Source of the DNA: Acanthornis magna | Lineage: Eukaryota; Chordata; Aves; Passeriformes; Acanthizidae | DNA length: 64,000 bases | Reading direction: 5' to 3' | Assembly (NCBI GenBank): GCA_036785705.1 | Contig: JAWUZG010000015.1 | Location: 2,619,001-2,683,000, forward strand | Shown: one piece after another, positions 1 to 12,900 of the stretch | Layout: every line of letters starts with the position of its first letter | How positions within the stretch are numbered: the first letter of the stretch is position 1 | Notes under the pieces: model-generated | Told to the model about the DNA's origin: nothing | Database searches by the model: none | What the model saw: only the letters and a program-made list of their open reading frames with translations | Position numbers and translations under genes: made by a program

Positions 1-1808
1 GAGTGGGATGCTGGATTTAAGACAAAGAATACTTACCAAGGGCAATGTTATGTAGGAACTACTCTATTTGTATAAAAACAGTTCTTCGCATTTGGTTTTA
101 TCCCCTTCAGATGGATTATTTTTTAACCTATTATAGCAATAAATCTTTCCACTTGCTTTTCTATAGGTCCCTTTGGTATAGTGTTTATGTTTACATTCAT
201 AACACATTCCTCTGTGGAGAGATCCTCACAATTCTTTTTCCTGGGCAGAAAGAATTCCATTTCACTGAATAAACTGTGCCTGAAACCAAGTCCAGAACAG
301 TGATTTTTTTTATTTCATATGGAATTAAAACCGTTTTATGGCAGCTCAGACAAAGCAGTTTCTGCTTTAAGATTGCCCAAATGTCTCTTCAGTTGTTGTC
401 TGATAGGTGCAATAGATTAAAATCCGTGTGTGAAGTGTTGAATTTTCATTCTGCAGTCTGCTTTGTGGTGATGGAAGGGGTTTCAGGTGATAAGGGTTAA
501 GTTTCTTGTAAACGCTGATTCCCATCACATCTCAGCCTGTACTTTATCTTTTCCTTCAAAATCAGACAAGGCACTTGTACAAGTTTCAGTTACAAAATTT
601 CCCTTTCCTTTGTGAAAACTCAGCTTTTCTGACTGTGGTTTTTGTCCTGCTCTTCTAAAGCAATCAGGAACCACAGAGTTAAGAGATGAACTTTGCAGTA
701 CCTGACATAAAATCTGCAGAGTGCAAATGAGTTTTGTATCCACTTTTGTTGTTCCCAGCTCTGTTCTGAAGCTGTTTTCAATAGTTGCTGCTTCCAATTA
801 ATGTTGTGTATGTGAACTCCAGATAGGCACCTTCTGCCAGCCTTCTCCTGCCTGGGAGAAGCAATTCAGAGCTTCCCCTGATCCAGCTGGCACAGCAGAG
901 CAAATATTTACTTATTTTCAAACAGAAGCAAATAGCTCCGTGTAAAAGAGTTGGAAGCAGACTCTGTGCAAACAGGTGCTTCACATTATATTGCTATGTT
1001 ATGCTGCAAACCATCAGGCATTTATACACAGGATTTTCCGCTCGCACTGTTGGGATTGAGGCTCACGGGTTGGTGTGAGCACTCCTGGGCTTTCAGGCTT
1101 GGCTAATTAATTAATATGAGCGATGGCTTGTTGCTATTTGTCCCTGCCTGTCCCAGTGTAAAAGATGCTCTTGCTTATAACAAGAAATAATCTCCAAACC
1201 TGACCACAGTGGCCTGTGCTAGAAGGAACATTACTTTGTGAAAGTCCTCTTCAGGCTGTAGAAATGTACGTGGGTGCTGAAGGCATAATCATTATCCACT
1301 TGTTATTCTGGCCTTTTGTCTGTCCCTTGGCAGTGAAACACTGAGATGTTTTAAATTAAAACAAGTGCTGGTTATCAACAGAGGGGAGAGCAGAGCATTG
1401 CCTGTGCTCCAGGTGCATTAAGCAAAGGTAACATCATTAAAGGTGCAATGTCAGAAATTAAAAGTGGGGGGATATTTTTATTCTGTAGCAAAAACTCTCA
1501 ATTTCTTTTCAATCAGTGCTGTTTGCTGGAGTGTGTGTTTTCTGTTCTAAATTGCTTTAGTGCTGTTGGGGGTTTTTTGTTCAGGAAAAGAGATCTGATT
1601 TTTGTGTTGTTTTGTGGGATATTTTCTGGTTAGAGCAGTTTGGGCTAAAATATTTGCACTGCATCACTGTAATTTTGAGCATTTCTTCAAAGAACAATAA
1701 CTAAAAATGAAAGAACGTGTTTGTGTGTTAGTTCTTAATCTATAATGTTCCAGTTGCAATTGGGTTCTGGGACCACCTCCTCTTATTTGCAACACTTTGC
1801 CTTATTTA
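1..1808. other. Unique intronic DNA, no recognised feature
   Basis: I see no gene, repeat family or RNA here. The only notable item is a TAATTAATTAAT run near 1104-1115, a homeodomain-type core that is common in AT-rich DNA. The short open frames have no recognisable protein similarity. Confidence 0.5.
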
Positions 1809-2023
1809 TCATAGACTATTTTGGGATGGAAGAGACCTTAAAGATCATTCATTTCCACCCCTGCCATGCACAGGGACACCTTCCACTGTCCCAGGTTGCT
1901 CCAAGCCCTGTCCAACCTGGCCCTGAATGGTTCCAGGGATGGGGCCTCTGCAAGACACCCCAAGAATTCCAGTATGTGCCTGAGACCATTGTCCAAATTC
2001 TTCTAGAACTTTGGCAGGCTTTT
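1809..2023 (-). mobile_element. CR1 LINE 3' fragment, apparently mosaic
   Basis: Read on the minus strand, this is a truncated CR1 end. The plus strand begins with a degraded form of the CR1 terminus (ATAGACTATTTTGGGATGGA) followed by the complement of the common 3' body (CAGGGACACCTTCCACTG, GGTTGCTCCAAGCCCTG). From about 1948 the sequence (GACACCCCAAGAATTCCAG) matches the body of a different CR1 type, the one seen intact at 38000-38326. The copy therefore looks like a join between two subfamilies. It lies antisense to the host gene and is 5'-truncated, as most CR1 copies are. Confidence 0.85.
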
Positions 2024-4990
2024 TAATTAATCATATTTATTCAGCTTGTTGGGGTAGTGTATGCCATAAAGAACCTGGAGGGTGCCTGGCACAAAATCCC
2101 TTTTTTTATCTTTATAGGGGGCACAATGTTTTTCGTGGTGCCTTTAGACATCCTCCACAACTGTGTCCTAGCATTTGTTCCACTTAGAAGCTGATGGAGA
2201 TAAGGGGAAACAGGAGGAATTGTAGAAACTCAGAATTTATCTGGATTTTGATTTTTAGATGACGGGATAATGAATTAATATTAAAATCTATATCTGTTCT
2301 CTGCAATGTACTGGTTGTCTGGCAAAAATAACTGAGGGGTCTCTGACCTGCCCATGACACAGCCATGCTGGACATTGCATCTGCGAAAAAAATGGAATTT
2401 TCTGCTCAAAAGGTCTTTCCTGTGAGGTCACCACTTGATGAGGTTGGTGGGAAAGGGATGAGTCTTCATTTAAATATCCTCCCGAGTACTTAGTCCTCAG
2501 AAGCAGCAGTATTTGGAAGAACAGGTAATGAGGTTTGTTTTTTCCCAACACACTTCCCTCATTTATAGTATGAAAAAGGACCTCACAAATAATTCAGTGT
2601 TTTTTAGCAGAAGGTTGGAATGAGAGGAATGTTAAGGTTCCTTCCAACCTGAGCCATCCTGGGATTCCAGGACTCAACTCTAGAACCCTTGGCCCCTATA
2701 AAACAGCTTTTCCTCTGTCAGGGATGGATTTCCCTCCCTGCAGCACCCATCCCCTGTTCACCATCCCCCTTGGCACAATCATTTTTACCCTTTCCAATTG
2801 GATTGCTCAGGTCTTTTCAGCTCTCAGCAGATCTTAACAGTTCCTCCCTTAACCCAGACAGATGTGTTGGTCTGACCCCACTGGAGGTAAATAACTCTAA
2901 AAGGAGGTTATCCTCCAGAGGTTAGGTGAGAAAAGCAGGATGGGATTAAGTTTCTGCCTGAGTTACAGACCTGTAAACATCATGCAGAAATGCCTTGTAT
3001 TCAGTATAGGAGGACAAACCCTTCCAGACTGTGCAGAGATTTGCACAGGAGTCACGGAATGGCATTGCCTCTGATCGTGTACTTGAATGTGTTGGCAGAT
3101 AGGAATGCTTTTAAACTCAAATGCCTTTAAGACTTTCTGAAACAAATCCTACCTCGGGTTGTCCCCAGGGTTGAGGACCAGGGTACTAATGGCATATTAC
3201 CTTCAGCATTTCCTTCAATTTTGTCTTCCTTAAAGGAGCTGGGCTGCAGGAGCAAATTGTAGCCTGCAGCACTGCATCTGCTCCCTGCTGAGAGCACAGG
3301 GACACCGAGAGATGCTCGGGGCCCCTCACAGCCCTGCAGGTTTCCTTGTTGTGTATTCAGAGTGCAGAAACAGCAGTGACGTGGTCACATTCTGGGCAGC
3401 AAAGCAGAGTGATTCCCAGACTCTGTTGACAGGTGTATCCTTAAAAATCCTTCCTGCTTTGCTTTTGTGATATTTATGAGACTTACAGTGCTGTTGGTCC
3501 AAAGAACTCCAAATCCCTGAGTCAGAAGCCAACCCTCTCTTTCCCCACTCCATACTCATGGACTGTCATGAGATGTGGGCTGGGTTTTTTTTGTGTTTTT
3601 AAATCTTCCTTCTGCTTTTCCTTTCATGACTAAGTGTCAGGCACAAATCATTCTTTCTCCATGCAAAACTGACCCGCTGCTCCCAGGCTGCTGTCTCTGC
3701 TCTCCTGTCTGCTATCTCGCTCCTCCTCAGGATGGAAAACCTTTGTGGAGTGGCAGAGCTGGCAGCTCTCCCTGTGACACCCTGGCACAGGAAAACAGGA
3801 GTTGATTTTAGTTGTGTGGTGGCTGCCAGTCTAGTTCAATCAAGGAGATGTAGGAGGGGGCAGGTTCCTAAAACAGCCCTGTGGGATCTGTTCCCTGCTC
3901 GCCCTCGTGTCCAGCTGCAAGAGACAACAGAGAGTGGAATGTGGAAGCTTTAGCACCTGGCTGGAAGTGCTTTCTGCAGCCTCCAAAAGCTGCTGAGAAA
4001 TAAGCTCCCCTCACTGCCTGCATTTCCCCTTTTTGCCATGCTGCAGGGGAGATGGAAGCAGCTCTGTTGCCTCTTCCAGGGATCCCCACGGAGCCGCAGG
4101 GATGTCTTTGCTGCCGCAGGAAATACGCAGCGCTGTGCCTTCTTCTGATCGCGCTTAGCTCAAACAATTCCTCGGAGCTTTCTGGGTTTCTTTCAAAGGT
4201 ACCCACCAAATTATACAGCTCGCTGTAATTTTAGCTTTGCTTACACTAAAATACCACTCTAGACTATCTAGGGAGCCCTGCTCTGTGGTGTCTGCTGGAA
4301 GAGAAGCGTGGGAGCCTCAGGATCTGTGCCAGTCTGTGTGATGTGCAGAGCTTTACATGTCCCACATTGCTGAGGCAGGATGCACACACTGGAGACATCC
4401 ATGAGGGGAGGTTTGACAGGGCTTTCAGGAAGCACTGCTTCTTGGCAGCCTGTGTTTTTGGTGTATGGTCTTTTTTGGGTTGTTTTTTTTTTAATGTGCA
4501 CAGTTCAATTTAGAGGGGAGCAGCAGTGGGTGTTGGGAATGCTGTCAAGATCACTGTGGATATAGCAGTGCTGGGCTGAGTGCTGCTCAACTTTTACATT
4601 ATCATCCCTCACTTCTGTTTCCTTTATTTTCTTCAAATTTTATTATCTCTCATCTGGTGAAAAAGAAGTATTTGAATTTCAGAGCTGAGCTGGTGCTTCA
4701 TCCCGTGGGAATAAGAGCTCAGCTTCTCCTCCCTCAAAACAGTCTCAGATCTGTGTTTCCTTTAAGTGCTGTCCCAGCTTTCAGCTATCGAGTGTCTGTT
4801 TGCTTTGGACTGCTGTGTGAAGCAGGATTCACAATCGTGCTGCCTTCACATTCTAGGAGTCGTCCTAGGAGGATGGGGCACTATGGAATAGCATTCTTTT
4901 TCATCCTATAAGTTGTGTTGTCTGGGTAAGACTTTTGGGTTATAATTAATGTTTTTAGAAACTTGCAAGAGGGCAGGTTTAGATTAGTTG
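2024..4990. other. Intronic DNA with one CR1 stub, otherwise nothing recognised
   Basis: Apart from the short CR1 tail at 2612-2670, I see only unique sequence. The stretch 3690-4200 is more GC-rich than its surroundings and has several overlapping short open frames on both strands, none recognisable and none with convincing exon-like splice sites. Confidence 0.5.
2612..2670 (+). mobile_element. Short, degraded CR1 3' tail
   Basis: The stretch GGTTCCTTCCAACCTGAGCC followed by ATCCTGGGATTCC matches the last 40-60 bases of CR1, whose usual form is GGTCCCTTCCAACCCAAACC then ATTCTGTGATTCT. Only the tail remains, so the assignment rests on this short match. Confidence 0.6.
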
Positions 4991-5149
4991 CTGGGAGGAA
5001 ATTCTTCCCTGGAAGTGTCCAAGGCCAGACTGGACAGGGCTTGGAGCAACCTGGGACAGTGGGAGGTGTCCCTGCCCGTGGCAGGGGTGGAATGTGATGA
5101 TCTTTAAGGTCCCTTCCAACCCAAATCATTCTGTGATTCTGTGATTCTA
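4991..5149 (+). mobile_element. CR1 LINE 3' fragment with intact terminal repeats and an internal deletion
   Basis: Sense-oriented CR1 terminus. It ends in two copies of the CR1 hallmark (ATTCTGTG ATTCTGTG ATTCT) at about 5128-5148. Compared with the copy at 14266-14660, about 61 bp is missing between AAATTCTTCCCT and GGAAGTGTCCAAGG. TCCCT occurs at both breakpoints in the fuller copy, consistent with a microhomology deletion. Confidence 0.92.
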
Positions 5150-8100
5150 AACACAAAAAGAGCCATTAAACATTTTAAGATTGTTGCTATGTTGCTGCAT
5201 TAAAATCTGGAAGAGAGCCTTCTACCCCCTGCTTCCTTAGATAATTACTGCCAAATTCATATAGACACTGTGTAAATATTTATTTATTTGTACACTCAAG
5301 TTGCTATCTAAAACTGACAAAGAAGTGTGGAGATTGTTACTGAGTTCAGTGTGGCTGAAGTAGCAGATGAAAGGGGAGGAATCACCTAATTATTGCCTAA
5401 TTCTAAGCACTGGTGTTCAAGTGTGAAGTGTTACTGATGTAATTAAAGTGTAGGAGAAGCCGTGGAACTTTCCTACTGTCAAAATGTTCAGCTTAACACA
5501 CAACGAGGGAAATAGAGAAACTTTGTTAAGCTTTCAATGTTAATCAGTGCTGAGGAGCTATTTTCTTCCTAATACCATCTGCAAGTCTCCATCAATACCG
5601 TGTAAGTGTTGATTGTGTGTTACAATACTTCATTTTAATTAGACTCCATAGGAGATAGTTAAAGGCTTGATGGGGGAAGATATTGTAGCGGTAAATATTA
5701 TGGCACATTTGGAATCGGAGAGGGCTGGAGGAGCATGTTGGCTTCAGTGTTGACATAAGGAACGCCCTGCACGCTGGGACACACTTGTCACTGCTGGGGA
5801 CTGTAGGCCCTCGGTGATATATTGCATTTCAGCTTAGCAAATCTTCCTGAGGGGACACTGGACACCCCGGGGAGGAGATGCAGCAGCCATGGCTGTGTTA
5901 TCAGAGAGGGATGGGTGGCCCTGGCAGGTGAGGGGTGGCCCTGGGGTCACAGAGCAGACCCAGCTGGAGGCTGATCCAGAGCCAGGGCACCTCAGTGGGG
6001 TCAGGCTCAGTCTCAATGGGCTCTGTCTGAGGGGGTTCCTTCCAGAAGGACTTGGTGACACGAGGAACAGCTGGACAGGCAGGAGGGGGACAGGGGAGTG
6101 TCTCTGCAAAAGCAAAGATGCACTCAAATGTCTGCCCCTGATGCCCTAGGATTTTAGCTTCTGTATTTTTCGTGTAACTGTAATTTTAGTGTATAACTCT
6201 GGACTCCATATAGGGTGTTAAAGCTCCTGTTCGCAGTGGTTTTAGACAAAATAATTCCTCTAAAGCTTGGAATCCAAGGACAGCTCACTGTCTCAGACCC
6301 CAAGATATGTAAACAACAGTGAATTGGGGGAGCAAACATGGAGTAATTAACTTCATTACCTGAAGCTGTAATTGGAGGATTGAATCTCGATATGTAAATG
6401 GATAGAACTTATAAAGTATGAAAAGCTCATGACGTGCTGTCCATTTTGGGTGTAGCCCTTGGGTGGGCTTTGTCTGCCCTAAATGCACCTTGAAGGCTGT
6501 TCAATAAATTCAGCTGCTTTTTATTCTCTTAACTTTATCTAACCTCTATTTTAGGTCAGCCTGTCAAGGCATCATCCCAATCCTCTAGTCAGAATCAGGC
6601 AGTGGTTCTTTTATTGCCATTTTGCTTCTATGTATTGATCAGGCTTTTCTGGCCCAGAGGCTGCTCAGAGGATCTTTAGCCCTTTGTGTTTCATTGAACT
6701 CAGAGCTCTTTTCCTGTTTGGCTGTAACTCACTGCAGGGTCAGCAGGTTGGGGCATTTATTCACACTTAAATACTGAGCAGTCACTAAAGCCTAATTAGA
6801 AAACAGAGCAGCTTCCTTCCTATCCCTGCACAGGACAGGAAAGTAGTTTCAGGGGAATTAAGTTAACCTAGCCTAGCTTCTAAAAATAGAGCCATAAATA
6901 AAACCTGTGGCAAATGTGGATTTCAGTGTGACTCCTGGGCCAAGCAGTAACTATCACATTTATAATGCAGCGCAGGTTCCCACCTGGATTCTTAGTTACT
7001 GGTTCTGCCATCCCAAGATGAGACAAAATGAGGTTTCGTCTTGTGTAGTAGGTGGCAGTTTGAAGCATTAACTGCTGTGGAAGAAGATTTGAAAGGCAAT
7101 TTCCCATCTCAATTTTCTCTTCAGTCATTAAAATTCATCTTCAGTTCTCGAAACATCCAAATTTCTGCTCTGCTTAGGTATCTGGATTGGAGATCTTACT
7201 GCGCTGAATATCCCTTAAATTTATGGCAAACTGTTCGACACCATTTTACAAGCCATCCATGATTCCCCTGATTTATCTTTAGAAGTTCAATTTTTCCCTC
7301 CCCACAAAATTGATGCTAATCTTGCTATGAACTGAGTTTGAAACTACTTAAACCTGAAGTTATTTCTTTGCTCTCTACTTATGAGAGTTCAGCGCTGCTC
7401 AGGCACTTTCCTGTCACTTGTCTGCAGGTTGTTCTCGTTCTGTGGTTCTTTGCTGTGTTTTTCTGTGGCGCTGATCACTCTGGCATCACTCAAGTGAGTG
7501 CTGTGAGGAGCTGAGTGTGCTATTTACTCCTCTGTGCATTAAAAGCATCTACTCGGGGAGTGAGGAGACTCAAAGTTTGTCCTAGAAGTGCAGAAGACGA
7601 TAAAAATAACTTAATAACTGTGCCACCTTATTTGAATTTAAAATAGCTCTCTTTTTAATTCATAAAAAGAGAGTTGTCAGGCTTTGGGTGACAGAGGGTG
7701 ATGAATTTGTGTGGGAGTGTGGACTTCCTGTGCTTCCTTTCTTCAGGAATCTTGTGGAAGGGGAATAACCTTTTGTCATCCTCATGTCACATTTTATTTT
7801 GGCTTAAGTCTGATGAGAGAAGGGAGAAATCTGCCTGTCAAGAGCAGCCTGTCTCCTCCGTGTGTCTTTTTTGTTCCTCTGATCCTCAGCTTCTGCTGCT
7901 CCTTGGAGTGCAGGAGAGGCAAAGCTCCAGCTAATCCAAGCAGAAGCATCTCTGGGTTTTTCTTCTGGCCTCTGATGCCAATTGTCCTTCTCCCATCCCT
8001 GACTTGTGACTTCTGCAGTGCTTTACTCTCATCTTTTCTTCCTGCTGCCTCCAGGCCACACCTGATTTCACTAATTATGTTTAAATCCCCAACCAGGTTA

Positions 8101-9660
8101 ATTGTGAGCATTCAGTGCTGTGTTAAATCACCCGGGATGGGGGAGCTGTGTGTGGCTTTTTTGTCTAGACTCAATAACCCTCTTGAATGATAATTTCAAA
8201 CATTTAAGGTTAATCACAACACTCTTTTAGAGGTGCTATGATAAAATTTCTGGGAAGGGAAATGTAGATTCAGAGAGTATTTATGTCCCAGCCACGACAT
8301 TTTGCTCTCCTGGAAGACGCATGAGGGTGTGAGGAGATTCATGTTGTCCTCTGACATTCTTTTCTGTTTAAAGGCAGACACTAAAGGAAAAGGTTAAATG
8401 AATGGGAGAAACTCTTATTTTTTTCCTTAATTTTTTCTTTGATTGTGTCCATAATTGTGTGCTACTCTTTAACTAGCTGAAGGCCTTTTGAAAAGTCCTT
8501 TCATTTGAGAAAGATGGCAGGCAGAGCTGCTTGTGAAATAATTACAGAAAATGAGTGTTGATTCACGTTTTGACTCTGCTGCAGAAGTAATTCTGTCTTC
8601 TCCAGCTGAAGTAATTACATTTGTTTCCAAACAGAAGAAGAGAAATGGCAATTGTAAAAAAAATGCATAGATCTCACTTCTGCATTTATGTAGTGGCAGA
8701 TAGATGGGCAGCAAAAAACTAATTATGATATTAGTGGAGTGATTATTGTGTGTTATTTATTGGAGTGAGGTACCATCATTAAACACATCGAGTCACAGAA
8801 GATTTGTGGGTCTTACGGCCTCCTCTGCCTGATGGTTACTCTCTTTAGCACTGAGGAGTAGAAACACTTTTATAGGATGTGAAGGTAATCATTTAGTGTA
8901 GATATCTGCAGGGATTCACTGGCTATTAATTACTTTTTACTTTCTTCACAGAAAGGAGGTTTTCAGCCATTATAATCCAGAGCCCTCACATCAGGGAGGG
9001 CTCAGAACTTGTATTTCTATGCATGTGAAATTTCTTCTCAGTTCAGATGGCCAGGGGGTAAAGCTGTGCCAGCAGCTGGGCTGATGCCTTTGCCAGGTTT
9101 GGAGGGGGATGGAACTGAGGTTTTGTGTGGATCAGGAAGCAGCCATGAACCAGCACCACTGCTGTTATCACAGGCAGATCAACCTGGAATCCCTGTCAGC
9201 CAATTCCCATTTCACCCTCTCTCTTTTCTTTTAAGGAAATCAACTCTTGTGCTATGCTGAAAAGGTGACCTTACCTGGAAAGTCAACCTCTGCTGAAAAT
9301 TTGGATTCAGCTTTTTGGAGTAAACACTGGATATGCTCTGGCTCAGTGTACTAAAGTCTTATTGGCACCTATCTGAAAGCAGAATTAGGCATCTGGAATA
9401 CATATTGCATGCTTATGTGAGTTGTTTAGTGATAGATGCTTGATTATTGAGTGCATTGTTAAAGATAGAAGTTAAAGTGAAAGGAATTAAGTGGAACAGT
9501 GATTTGAGCTCTCGATGAAATGCCTGATGCTCTGTTTAGTATCAGTTAATCTCCATATTTCCTGGAGAGGCTTCTTATCTCTCTGTCTTCCTAATGCTTT
9601 CACTCATCTGGCAAGATTAATTTACATTTCCAGGACTTGATATTTAACAGATGTACCTTG
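5150..9660. other. Intronic DNA, no recognised gene or repeat family
   Basis: Mostly unique AT-rich sequence. A GC-rich patch at about 5855-6110 contains a repeated GGGTGGCCCTGG (5913 and 5933). A short perfect inverted repeat lies at 7647-7673. The 159-codon open frame at 7711-8190 has no recognisable product and is most likely chance. Confidence 0.5.
7647..7673. repeat. Short perfect inverted repeat (10-bp arms, 7-base loop)
   Basis: CTCTCTTTTT and AAAAAGAGAG flank AATTCAT. On the minus strand the right arm is followed by an AT-rich run, but there is no gene here for it to terminate; it is probably a chance or slippage-derived palindrome. Confidence 0.7.
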
Positions 9661-9905
9661 ATTTCAACCTGAAAGAGGGGAAATATGAGATATAGGAAAG
9701 AAATTTCCTCCCTGTGAGGGTGGGCAGGCCCTGGCACAGGTGCCCAGAGCAGCTGTGGCTGCCCCTGGATCCCTGGCAGTGTCCAAGGCCAGGCTGGACA
9801 GGGCTTGGAGCAACCTGGGACAGTGGGAGGTGTCCCTGACCATGGCAGGGGGTGGAATTGGATGAGCTTTAAGGTCCCTTCTGACCCAAACCATTCCATG
9901 ATCCC
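9661..9905 (+). mobile_element. CR1 LINE 3' fragment
   Basis: Sense CR1 end starting at TTTCAACCTGAAAGAGGGGA and running through the canonical body (CCCTGTGAGGGTGGGCAGG, GGATCCCTGGCAGTGTCCAA, GGCTTGGAGCAACCTGGGAC) to a degraded tail (CCATTCCATGATCCC). It belongs to the same subfamily as the copies at 4991, 14266, 17938, 37047 and 41404. Confidence 0.92.
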
Positions 9906-12900
9906 ACCTGTGTGGAAAGCCTGTCCATGTAAAATCCCTTTCAGGGTTCCAGGATTAATTCCATGAGCTTGCTTTGTCTTCCAAAGAGGTCAAAGTGTTC
10001 AGCTGCAAACTGCCCTCTGTGTGGTGAGCGGAGCAGCACAGGAGACAGCAAACCTCTCTGCTCCAAACAAGACCCAGATTAGATTTTAAACACAAAATAA
10101 AACCTCTCTTAGTTCACGCAGCATTTTACCATCCTCTGGAGTTGAATTCTATTTGCAAGGCAGTTCTTTCAATTTCTAAGGGAAGGCTGTCAAAAAGTAA
10201 ATCAAGAACCCTCCCTACTTTTTGCAGAGCAGGGGGTCAGAGTCCTGAGGGTTTTGTTTTGGTGTAAAAGTTTGATGAGTTGGCCAAACCACTGTGCAGA
10301 GTTGCATACAAATTGCTCCTTAGTGAGTCACAAAATAATGCTCCTTTTCCATTTTTTGTTCTTTTTTCTTGCTTGTGCTGGAAAGCTTTGGAAGACACAT
10401 GATGCTGTCAAGCCTGTCAAACTTCATACAGGCAATTTCAGGTCTAAAAAAAAAAAAGTTAAACAAAAAAATACAACTGGTGTGAATGGGAACAGGGAGA
10501 ATCTGGCAATGGCTCTGACATCAAGGAATGAGGAGGGTGTTGAGAGATTCCCCCTCTCCAAAATCATGAGCACCATATGTTCAACTTGGATCCTCTTGGT
10601 TTCTTGGGGAGTAAAACAAAAAGGCCATCTTCCCCCTCCTCCCCGCCATGCCTGTGAAAGAAAACAGTGTATGTTGCATTTTTGTGCTAGCAGAGCACAA
10701 ATGGGAAGGAAGTTCTGTCTCCAGCTGGTTTCAGGTCATTTGATAACTCTGAGCTGTGAGCTGGGAGGGATGAAGGCTGCTTTGGGGTCTCCTGGAGGCC
10801 TGGGGGTTATGGCAGCTTCTTGGAAATGCTGTTTTCATGCAGATATTTAATCACCACAGCATCTGCTGGAAGGGCAGTGTGGCAGGACCCAAGCAATCCT
10901 TGCAGTGCAGCAAGAATCATTCCAGGGTGCAGGGGCTGAATGAGCCAACAAAGAGATTCTCAGCTGGACCTGCTGCTCCTGAGCAGTCTGGGCTCTGCTG
11001 GGGCTGCTGTGACCATGAGATGGTGGAGCGTGAGGCCCCGAGGGGAGTGAGGAGGCTGATGGTTGTGAAAAAGAGGATGGAGGCAATAATCTTGGAGATG
11101 TGTCCTGTGAGGACCAGAAAAGAAAAAACTGTGTCTGTTTGAATTTCAGAATTGAATATGACTTCAAAGTTAGCTGTGCTTTGGGTGGGGAGTTGAATTA
11201 GATGGTTTGGAAATGTCTCCTCCAACCTGAATTATTCAGTGACTGATTTTACCCATTTGTCATGGCCTTTAGTGAGGTATATCACAGGTTATTGTCTTCT
11301 TGTTCAACAAGAATCCTTAATTTGCTGTTCCTCTTACTTAAAAATCTCATTCTTCTGTCCAGGAGTCTGAGTTCATCCAGGAGTCTGAAATCCTTGATTT
11401 TTAATGTTGCACCATCGGCTTCTGGTGTCTGCTGGAGGGGCAGTGATGAGGGAAGGAGATGCAGACTAGACCAAGGACCTAAGGGTTTTTAGTCAGGGGA
11501 TGAGGAGAAATGGGGGAAAAGCAGGACTTCATGGCCATCCTGTTAAGGGATTGCTGTTCCTACTCCAGCAAAGCCAGCTGGTCTCCCAGAAGTGTTGGGA
11601 ATGAGGAGGGATGCCCTGCAGGAAGAACTGTTCCAGAGATATGAATGTAAATATTTTTCTTTATGCTGTTCTTCACGAACCTTCCCTGTGCAATTTGAAC
11701 TCGGACGGAATGGCATTTTGTGTTAACTCTATTATGCAGCCTTTAGGAATTGCCTGAGCTCCCAAATGGATCCCACACAGCTGAGGAGCAGCTGGATGAG
11801 GAGTGCAGTCCTTTTACTCAATGGGGAGCTGCGTGCATTGGACTTTGAAAGACTCCATTTAAGGGGGAAAAAGAGATCTTCGAAGCTGGCGTTTTTCAAG
11901 TAAATAACTCTTTAGCTTTGATATACTTGCTTCATGCTGCCTTGTCAGGGGAGAGGAAAGATGTACCTTAAATCAAAGTGGACAACTGAGAATGAAAGCT
12001 AATAAAAGATTACAATAAAGGAAAGGAATCCCTGCCACAAAAAAATGTATAAGACATGGGTTTGTATCCATTGCAGGAAACATTCACAGGAATGAATAAA
12101 GTACAGCCTGGCCTCAGAGACTATTGGTGAAGTTTTATCAGGTACTTAAATCTCTGCAGAGAGATGTGAAAAATAATTATAGGGGGAAAATATCCCCAAC
12201 CACTCATTTTTTTTCAGATTCCTTGCAGAATTTCCTAATGTTGCCATTAGAAAAGGAAAATCTCAAATGGGCTAATACTAGTTTTGCTGAGCAGGCAGGC
12301 ACGCAGCACCTAGAGCAGGATTCATTAGCCTCGTGTTTCATACCTGAAATCATCATGATTAATGCTTAGGAGAGCAGTAGCCCACTGACCCTGACCAGCT
12401 GCAGAAGGCAACAGTGCGTTGTTATAATTGAGAGCATTTATCACTTTTAAGGAAATTTGAGCTCCTGGACTTGAAGGAGTGTTTCAAATGAGTGGTCACT
12501 GCTGAGGACAGGATAACCCAGTTCAGAGTTTGCTCCAAACTTTGCCATCCTGGTGGCTCTGATGGGGTAAATAGCAACCGCTGTTGCCAGAGATCTGGGT
12601 GAATTCAGCACTTCCTGTGTTCTTCTCATGGGCACTATTTTGGGGTTTGTTCCCTTCCTAATTTCAGTAATATTGTTGCAGGATGTCAGGCCAGGTTTAC
12701 CTGCAGAAAGACTTAGCAGCATCTGTTGCTGATGGCAGTGAAAATTGAGGGAAAGACCAGAAGACCAAAACCCCAAAGAAAACAAGAGAACAGGGAATGA
12801 GAAAGGGAAATTCTTAGTGATGAGCTAGAAGGGGAAGCGACCAAATTCTCCCTCCAATACCTCTGCAGTAAAATTCTACAATCCTTTGATATAAGGAACT

